Shown: positions 6,133 to 10,749 of the stretch, piece after piece
Position numbering within the stretch: the stretch's first letter is position 1
How the letters are laid out: each line of letters opens with the position of its first letter
DNA from: JACKGW01 sp964586025
GTDB taxonomy: Bacteria > Planctomycetota > PLA2 > JAEUHO01
DNA: 10,749 nucleotides
NCBI GenBank assembly: GCA_964586025.1
Contig: CAZPGF010000097.1
Span: 1-10,749, forward strand
Direction of reading: 5' to 3'
Notes under the pieces: model-generated
Seen by the model: only the letters and a program-made list of their open reading frames with translations
Told to the model about the DNA's origin: nothing
The model's database searches: none
Made by a program: the position numbers and the translations under genes

Positions 6133-6299
6133 CTGCGCGCGAAACCTATCAGGGGGGGACGACGTTCCCGAAGGATTCGATGCGGGGAAAACCGGGAAAA
6201 TCCGTCGAATCCGGGCCTCCTCCGTCCACGTTCGCTCCCACGGGACTGCGCAAATGGGCTGAAAGCGCGCGGGGAGGGACGGTTTCCGTGCGGCGTCGC

Positions 6300-6439
6300 C
6301 GATCCTGCACACGTACCGTTTTGACGATCGGAGGCGTTCTGGCCGCCGTTTCGGGCTCGAGTGGACCCCCAGGTCGCCGTCCACGGCGACCCCGCTTCGC
6401 GCGTGCGAATCCGGCCCGGCGGTCAACGCGACCGGAAGA
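6300..6439 (-). repeat. Dispersed intergenic repeat, copy B (inverted relative to copy A)
   Basis: The reverse complement of this segment aligns with 191-334 at about 80% identity by hand count. The internal inverted repeat is perfect here: GTCGCCGT at 6373-6380 and ACGGCGAC at 6383-6390. The copy starts about 90 bases after the stop codon of the large anchored protein and lies about 250 bases upstream of the histone start, in the same reading direction as both genes. Copy A lies downstream of an operon in the opposite relative orientation, so a fixed promoter or terminator role is not indicated. Confidence 0.75.
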
Positions 6440-6530
6440 GAGGTCGTCGGCGGATCGAGTCGTCATCGGCCAGGTGGGGAGCGCCGGACCGGGACGGATC
6501 CGTTGCGGGACGCTCCGTGCGAGGCATCGA

Positions 6531-9500
6531 TCACGGTCCGGGCACGTCGAGGACGAGGTCGCGAACGCCATCGACTTCGACATCCTGGTTGAGCAGCGTC
6601 TCCATGGCGTTGTTCCGCGGCGCCTGCGAGGCGACCGAGATCTTCCACCGCCCCGCGCCGAGGCCCGTGATGTCGATGACGTCGCCTCCCTTGAGCTGCG
6701 CCTGGGCGTGCCGACCTTGCCGGTTGGTCAGGGACTCGATCGGAGTCGCGTTGCACCAAACGGTTCGAGGCGCGTCCGTCTCGGACGCCGCCCGCGCGGG
6801 AAAGCGCACGCGTACCGTGCTGCCCAACGGGAACTCGATCGTGCCGAGGTCCGTGTCGCCGGTCTCGGGGACGACCACGCCCGCTCGCTCGTAGGGCGCG
6901 AATCCCATGGCCTCGATGACGACGCGATAGGTTCCTCCCTCGATCCCGGCGACGCGATGTACGCCGTCGATGAGCATGGCGTTCGTGCTCCTCACGACCT
7001 CGTCGCCTCGGAAGAGGGTCACCCAGGTACCGTCTCGTCCGGCGTAACGGGATTGCGCGCCGCTCCTGCGGTCGGCTGCGGCGGCGCCGCGCCCGTCGTC
7101 GCGCTCCTGCGGCGTCAGGCGGAACACGATCCCTCCGGCGATCGCGAGCGAGAGCCGCACGTTGCGATCACCACCTCGCGCGATGACGGGCTCCTTCGTC
7201 GCGGGGACGAGCAGCGGATGGGACGGCGTGATCGAGAGCAACTCGCCCTCGATCGACCGGAGCTTGAACGTCCCGACGGTACCCGTGCCCGACACCACTG
7301 CGCTGCGACTCCGCGTCGGGAGGTCACCGGGGCCGGCCCCGAACGCCGTCACGCGGCCGCCTCGAATGCCGTAACCCGCCGGCACGACGACCTCGCCCTC
7401 GATCCACGTCAGGCTGCTCAGGTCCAGGTGCACCTCCGTCGCCGCCGCGCCGGGAACGACCTCGCCGTCGTCGGATGCGAGCCCCGTCGCTTGCTCGGCG
7501 ACACGGTAGCGACCCGGCGTGAGCCCCTCGAAGCGATGGATCCGCGCGGAGGACGAGGGATCCGACGGAACCTCGACCACCGTGGGGTTCGAAGACGGGG
7601 CGTGGACCCACGTGGCGTCCTTCCCGTCGGCCCGCGGGGTGAGTCGTTCCAGCACGACGGCAGGCGGTCCGTCGTCAGGAGGGACGACCACGGCGTCCAG
7701 GGTGCCGGACGGTTGCATCTCGAACACGAGGCGGGCGCCTTCCTTCAGCTCGCCCGCTTCGACGGTCCGGCTGACGCCGAGATATCCGCGAGCGGCCAGG
7801 TGGAAGGAGACTTTCGGATCCGACGAGATGGGGGGCAGCGTGACGTGGAGTTCGCCTCGGTCGGGCACCTCCTCGATCAGCGCCGACTCGATCCGGACGT
7901 TCGCCGCCATCAACGTGTAGTCGGAGGGAAGGCGCGGCGTGCCGTCCAGGTGGACCGCGATCGTGATGCGCGGGCCGTCGGTGATGACGACGTCCTGGAC
8001 GCCCACCACCTTGTTCGGATCGAACTCGAGGAGCGTCCGCTGGTACCACTGCTCGATCGCCCCGCGCATCCGCTTGATGGCGACCGTCGGCGTGCTCACG
8101 CCGCGCCATCGCGCGATGCCGTCGCCATCGGTCCGGACGGGGTCGGCGAGCGGTTGTCCGTTGGCGCCGGCGAATGCAACGAGGTACTCGCCCGGAAGGG
8201 GCCGACCTTCCGAGTCAACGGCGCGTACGGCGACATCGACGACCGTTTCGAAGGTGATCGGCCCCGCGACCGGCACGGTGGACGCCGATGCCTCCGAGCG
8301 CGGACGGCCCGGCTGCAATTGGAAGTGGTAGTGCGCCGAACGACCGTCGTCCGTACGCACCGTTCCCCAGGCGTACACGGGGTGGAGCCCGTGGATGACG
8401 ACATGGTCCTTCTCCATTTCCGCCCGCAGCGGCGGCGCGTTGTCCATGGTGATCCAGGTCGTGTTGCGCGGCGCCACGATGAGCGGCGTCCCCGGTTCGG
8501 GAATCGGTGCGGAGCCCGCCTGCGCGCGGAATCGCACCGTCTGGAATCCGTCCAGTTCGAGGGTCGCCTCCTCGGCCTCCACCGGCACGGACGCGACGTT
8601 CGCCTGACCCCACCCGGCGCCGGACGACGGATACCCCGGCGCCGTCGCCGAGATCACCAGGTTCGTGTTGGGGGCGAGGCCGGTGACCTCCACGCGCCCC
8701 TCGGCGTCCGTGACGAACTCGGCTCCCTCCGGCAGGATGCCGATGCCCCACGGCGGAAGCGGGAACTGGTGGTCGCCGAGTAGGATTCGCGCGCCCGGGA
8801 TCGGCTTCCCCGTCCCACGGTCCTTGACCGCCACCGGAAGGCGGCGTTCGTCGCCGACATCGAGTTCGAGTCGGCTCACCGCAACGCGGGGGATCGTCAC
8901 GATGACCGATGTCCGGCCCTGGCCCGGGGCGATGCCACGCGCCGCGACCGTGAGCTGACCTGGCGGCAACAAGGGCAACGTGACCAGGCCGTCCGCGTCG
9001 CTCTCGAGTCTCGCCATGAGATGCACCCCGTTGAGGACGACGACCGGAGCGCCGGCGAGCGGCTGGTCGCGGTGGACGACCCGCGCTTGGAGGGCTTGTC
9101 CCGGCCTGAGGACGAGCGTTTGGATCGGAATCTCCTGCCCGGGCTGCGCGTAGTAGAGGTTGGCGAGCCCGAACGCCGATGCGTCGCCGTGCCTCGCGAG
9201 CACGCCGGCCTGCATCGTCAGGTTCGATCCCGTGCCGAGGGGGATGCGCAACTCGAAGCGGCCGTCCGCGTGCGACGTCGTCGCGATGCCGTGGAAGTGA
9301 CGGAGGACGGCCTCGACCCGCGCGCCGCCGACCGGGCGGCGCGACTCGTCCACGACCCGACCGACGAGCGAAATCAGGTCGCCTTCGCGAACGTCCTCCG
9401 ACGTTCCCCGTGCGGAGGATCGGGCGACAAGGACGCCGTCGCCCCGACCGAGGGTGGGGCCGCCGATCGTCGAGCCGGCGAGCGCGGCATCGGCGTCCGT

Positions 9501-9641
9501 CGCCGTCGATGCCAGGTCCCAGTCGGCGAGCGCCGTTCCGTGCGTCGGCTCGTTTCGCAACAACACGACCCATGCGGCCCCGCCGAGCGCCGCGAGCAGC
9601 AGGGCGCGCAGGACGACGCGGCCACCCTTCGATCCGGTCAT
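6531..9641 (-). CDS. Large membrane-anchored protein with multiple carboxypeptidase-regulatory-like (Ig-like) domains
   Basis: A 1036-residue protein. A positively charged start (MTGSKGGRVVLR) and one hydrophobic helix at about 9-28 form an uncleaved anchor or signal sequence, followed by a low-complexity Asp/Ala/Thr linker to about residue 85. The outside part is a chain of beta-sandwich domains of the CarboxypepD_reg/transthyretin-like type, each with a 'G.V.D..g.Pv.GA.V' opening and a 'tDa.G.f.l.gl.pG.y.v.a.a.G' ending: about 91-146, 178-236, 267-336, 467-526, and further degenerate units up to the C-terminus, with one near 834-960. No enzyme motif is visible. A structural or adhesive envelope role is likely. 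The ATG at 9641 is chosen because GGGAG lies five bases upstream and the anchor follows directly; an ATG 26 codons earlier is possible. The gene ends at 6531 with no clear terminator. Confidence 0.85.
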   Translation of the reverse strand: MTGSKGGRVVLRALLLAALGGAAWVVLLRNEPTHGTALADWDLASTATDADAALAGSTIGGPTLGRGDGVLVARSSARGTSEDVREGDLISLVGRVVDESRRPVGGARVEAVLRHFHGIATTSHADGRFELRIPLGTGSNLTMQAGVLARHGDASAFGLANLYYAQPGQEIPIQTLVLRPGQALQARVVHRDQPLAGAPVVVLNGVHLMARLESDADGLVTLPLLPPGQLTVAARGIAPGQGRTSVIVTIPRVAVSRLELDVGDERRLPVAVKDRGTGKPIPGARILLGDHQFPLPPWGIGILPEGAEFVTDAEGRVEVTGLAPNTNLVISATAPGYPSSGAGWGQANVASVPVEAEEATLELDGFQTVRFRAQAGSAPIPEPGTPLIVAPRNTTWITMDNAPPLRAEMEKDHVVIHGLHPVYAWGTVRTDDGRSAHYHFQLQPGRPRSEASASTVPVAGPITFETVVDVAVRAVDSEGRPLPGEYLVAFAGANGQPLADPVRTDGDGIARWRGVSTPTVAIKRMRGAIEQWYQRTLLEFDPNKVVGVQDVVITDGPRITIAVHLDGTPRLPSDYTLMAANVRIESALIEEVPDRGELHVTLPPISSDPKVSFHLAARGYLGVSRTVEAGELKEGARLVFEMQPSGTLDAVVVPPDDGPPAVVLERLTPRADGKDATWVHAPSSNPTVVEVPSDPSSSARIHRFEGLTPGRYRVAEQATGLASDDGEVVPGAAATEVHLDLSSLTWIEGEVVVPAGYGIRGGRVTAFGAGPGDLPTRSRSAVVSGTGTVGTFKLRSIEGELLSITPSHPLLVPATKEPVIARGGDRNVRLSLAIAGGIVFRLTPQERDDGRGAAAADRRSGAQSRYAGRDGTWVTLFRGDEVVRSTNAMLIDGVHRVAGIEGGTYRVVIEAMGFAPYERAGVVVPETGDTDLGTIEFPLGSTVRVRFPARAASETDAPRTVWCNATPIESLTNRQGRHAQAQLKGGDVIDITGLGAGRWKISVASQAPRNNAMETLLNQDVEVDGVRDLVLDVPGP

Positions 9642-9742
9642 GGGGACTCCCGTCACGCGATCACGCGACCATCGGTTTCGCCGCAGCCACGCCCCGAGGC
9701 CCAAAGTCCCGAGGAACACGAGCCGCCACGCGGAAGGATAGC

Positions 9743-9767
9743 GCCGAGCCGGCCCTCGGGGCTCGGC
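9743..9767. repeat. Inverted repeat in the divergent promoter region
   Basis: GCCGAGCC (9743-9750) and GGCTCGGC (9760-9767) are perfect complements separated by nine bases. The element lies 102 bases upstream of the large gene and 66 bases upstream of the GTG-started membrane protein gene, where an operator shared by the two divergent genes would be expected. No T-run follows on either strand. A weak -10-like TAGCAT occurs at 9800-9805. Confidence 0.4.
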
Positions 9768-9820
9768 ATCGGTCCGACGCGCCGCGGCAATCGGCGAGAT
9801 AGCATGACGGCGGAGTCGTC

Positions 9821-9827
9821 GGAGGAG
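9821..9827 (+). promoter_or_regulatory. Shine-Dalgarno site deciding the GTG start at 9833
   Basis: GGAGGAG lies five bases before GTG at 9833. This supports a GTG start and gives the 217-residue product. Confidence 0.75.
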
Positions 9828-9832
9828 TCGCC

Positions 9833-10486
9833 GTGGTCATTTCGTTCGAACCGCATGCTCTCGCGTCGTTCACGCTCGTCGAGGACGCCCCCCCGGTGAC
9901 GCTGAAGTGGATCCTTCTCGCGGGCCTTGCCGTCGGGGTCCTGCGCTTCGTCTGGGGCTTCATCTGTTGGGTCGTGCTGAAGCATCACACCGACGACTGG
10001 CGACCGGTCGATGACGGCGGCGGCATCGAGGCGGCGCTCGAGAAGGCCGCGCTCCGCCCGGGTTGGTTCTACAACGTGCCGCATCCCGCGTCGTTCGAGG
10101 GTGGCTATCAGGGCAAAGAGTTCGCCGAGCGGATGAAGCGGGAGCCGATCGCCTACGTCGTGCCGATGGCGGTCGGGGCGACCATGTCTGGAGCGGTGTT
10201 CCTGAAGGGATTCGTCCTGAACGTGTTCGAGGGATTCGCGCTCGCCTTGCTCGCGTGCCTGTTCTGGAGTTCGAGCGCCATTCCGATCGGCAGCCTCGCC
10301 GAGACCGCGGGTGCGGCCGGCGCCGTGGGCTTGCTCGTGTCCCTGACGGGGAACTTCGCCAACTCGATCTGGATGGCGATTCCGTGGCGGCACACCTGGG
10401 GCAGCACGTTCGACGTCGTCGTCGGATATGCGCTCTCCGGCGCGTTGCTGTGGTGGCTCGCCAACGCGTTCGATCTCCTGGCCTGA
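9833..10486 (+). CDS. Unrecognised multi-pass membrane protein
   Basis: A 217-residue protein whose family I do not recognise. Hydrophobic helices can be placed at about 25-49, 106-125, 127-150, 160-184 and 193-214. Between the first two is a polar loop (50-104) with the notable strings 'KHHTDDW' and 'PGWFYNVPHP' and a charged stretch up to 'ERMKREP'. Helices four and five contain 'TGNFANSIWMAIPWRHTWG'. Several small residues (Gly, Ala, Ser) within the helices suggest tight packing. The histidines H51, H52, H84 and H187 could bind metal, but no known motif fits. The gene stands alone, divergent from the large anchored protein and convergent with the partial gene at the right edge. Confidence 0.8.
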   Translation: MVISFEPHALASFTLVEDAPPVTLKWILLAGLAVGVLRFVWGFICWVVLKHHTDDWRPVDDGGGIEAALEKAALRPGWFYNVPHPASFEGGYQGKEFAERMKREPIAYVVPMAVGATMSGAVFLKGFVLNVFEGFALALLACLFWSSSAIPIGSLAETAGAAGAVGLLVSLTGNFANSIWMAIPWRHTWGSTFDVVVGYALSGALLWWLANAFDLLA

Positions 10487-10526
10487 CCTCGACCGTCCGC
10501 GTGCCGACGGCCTAGGCGCCACGGAC

Positions 10527-10542
10527 CCCGCCGACAGGCGGG
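10527..10542. terminator. Weak hairpin between convergent genes
   Basis: CCCGCC (10527-10532) pairs with GGCGGG (10537-10542) around the loop GACA, in the 104-base gap between the membrane protein gene and the convergent partial gene. There is no T-run on either strand, so a terminator role rests only on position. Confidence 0.3.
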
Positions 10543-10590
10543 CACGCGGGCACTCCGCGAAGACCGTGTCCCCCCGCCTTCCCGCCGCCG

Positions 10591-10749
10591 TCAGCGGCCC
10601 AGTCGCACGTCGTCCAGGCGCAGCGTGCGCGGGGTTGTTGCCTCGTGCAGGAACCAGCAGATCGAATCGACACGCTCGAGTCGGAGGCGTCGTCGTTGCG
10701 GGCCGGCTTCGATCGATGCGATCGGAATGGTGATCTCCGACCATCCCGC
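10591..10749 (-). CDS. C-terminal part of a protein with a CBM11/CIA30-like jelly-roll domain (cut by the window edge)
   Basis: The minus strand stays open from the right edge to a TGA at 10593-10591, giving 52 residues. The pattern 'GWSEITIPIASI', then 'RRRLRLERVDSICWFL', then 'TPRTLRLDDVRLGR' is typical of the last strands of galactose-binding-like/CBM jelly rolls, which often end with 'lDDvrl' right before the stop. The domain usually binds sugars and sits on secreted or surface proteins; the catalytic or main domain would lie beyond the window. The family assignment rests on pattern only, and the ORF is short, but the composition is protein-like compared with other frames. Confidence 0.6.
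   Translation of the reverse strand, partial: AGWSEITIPIASIEAGPQRRRLRLERVDSICWFLHEATTPRTLRLDDVRLGR

Larger units (their letters stand above)
6049..6530. other. 482-base non-coding stretch upstream of the histone gene
   Basis: No gene is supported here. From the histone start going upstream it contains the GGGAG ribosome site (6054-6058), a hairpin with a T-run on the minus strand (6111-6132), a pair of GGGAAAA direct repeats nine bases apart (6185-6191 and 6194-6200), and repeat copy B (6300-6439). The part at about 6100-6260 is visibly richer in A and T than the genes around it, which suits a promoter region for the histone. I cannot name a good -10/-35 pair. The large gene on the left-reading strand ends at 6531, so this stretch also holds its 3' end. 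Confidence 0.6.

Noticed and set aside
6049..6426. N-terminal extension of the histone frame to an upstream ATG
   Set aside because: The extension runs through the dispersed repeat and A/T-richer leader, has no protein-like pattern, and the start at 6048 has a ribosome site and a typical basic tail.
191..6439. The two inverted repeat copies as ends of a 6 kb composite transposon
   Set aside because: No transposase or integrase gene lies between them, the enclosed genes look like ordinary chromosomal genes with uniform composition, and at about 80% identity the copies are too diverged for a recent insertion.
6180..8783. Very long plus-strand open frame opposite the large anchored protein
   Set aside because: Its translation is dominated by Arg, Asp, His and Gly without hydrophobic core patterns, and it lies antisense to a minus-strand frame with clear Ig-like domain repeats and an N-terminal anchor. 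Absence of stops is expected in the opposite frame of GC-rich codons.
1..10749. CRISPR array, antiphage defence island or prophage
   Set aside because: No regularly spaced short repeats, nuclease, toxin-antitoxin or phage structural gene could be recognised anywhere in the window.

Overview
The window is a stretch of GC-rich bacterial chromosome with short intergenic gaps. I see no tRNA, rRNA, CRISPR, transposase or phage gene. Tandem DUF1573 (HYDIN/VesB-like) secreted proteins, a very large carboxypeptidase-regulatory-like anchored protein and a small histone-fold protein with a lysine-rich tail suggest Planctomycetota or a similar phylum such as Myxococcota. This placement is an inference from gene content, not from a marker gene.

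Layout, left to right. Positions 1-362 hold no convincing gene but contain one copy of a dispersed repeat (191-334). Positions 363-3013 form a three-gene minus-strand operon, transcribed right to left: two colinear paralogous DUF1573 exported proteins, then a small multi-pass membrane protein. Reading divergently from it is an NAD-dependent sugar epimerase/dehydratase (3082-4038), whose 3' end overlaps a convergent GAF-domain protein of the free methionine-(R)-sulfoxide reductase type (4022-4561). A 264-base divergent gap with several hairpins leads to an M55 zinc D-aminopeptidase (4826-5680).

A strong stem-loop at 5716-5751 separates that gene from a convergent 79-residue bacterial histone (5809-6048). 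Upstream of the histone is a 482-base non-coding stretch holding the second, inverted copy of the dispersed repeat (6300-6439). The large anchored multidomain protein follows (6531-9641, minus). Divergent from it is a GTG-started membrane protein (9833-10486), and the right edge cuts a minus-strand gene whose C-terminus looks like a jelly-roll carbohydrate-binding domain.

Most genes concern the cell envelope: exported Ig-like proteins, membrane proteins, sugar-nucleotide chemistry and D-amino-acid peptide hydrolysis. The best candidates for a less described system are the tailed histone with its unusual flanking DNA (repeat, leader hairpin, hairpin cluster at its 3' end) and the dispersed intergenic repeat. 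All alignments and identity figures were made by eye.
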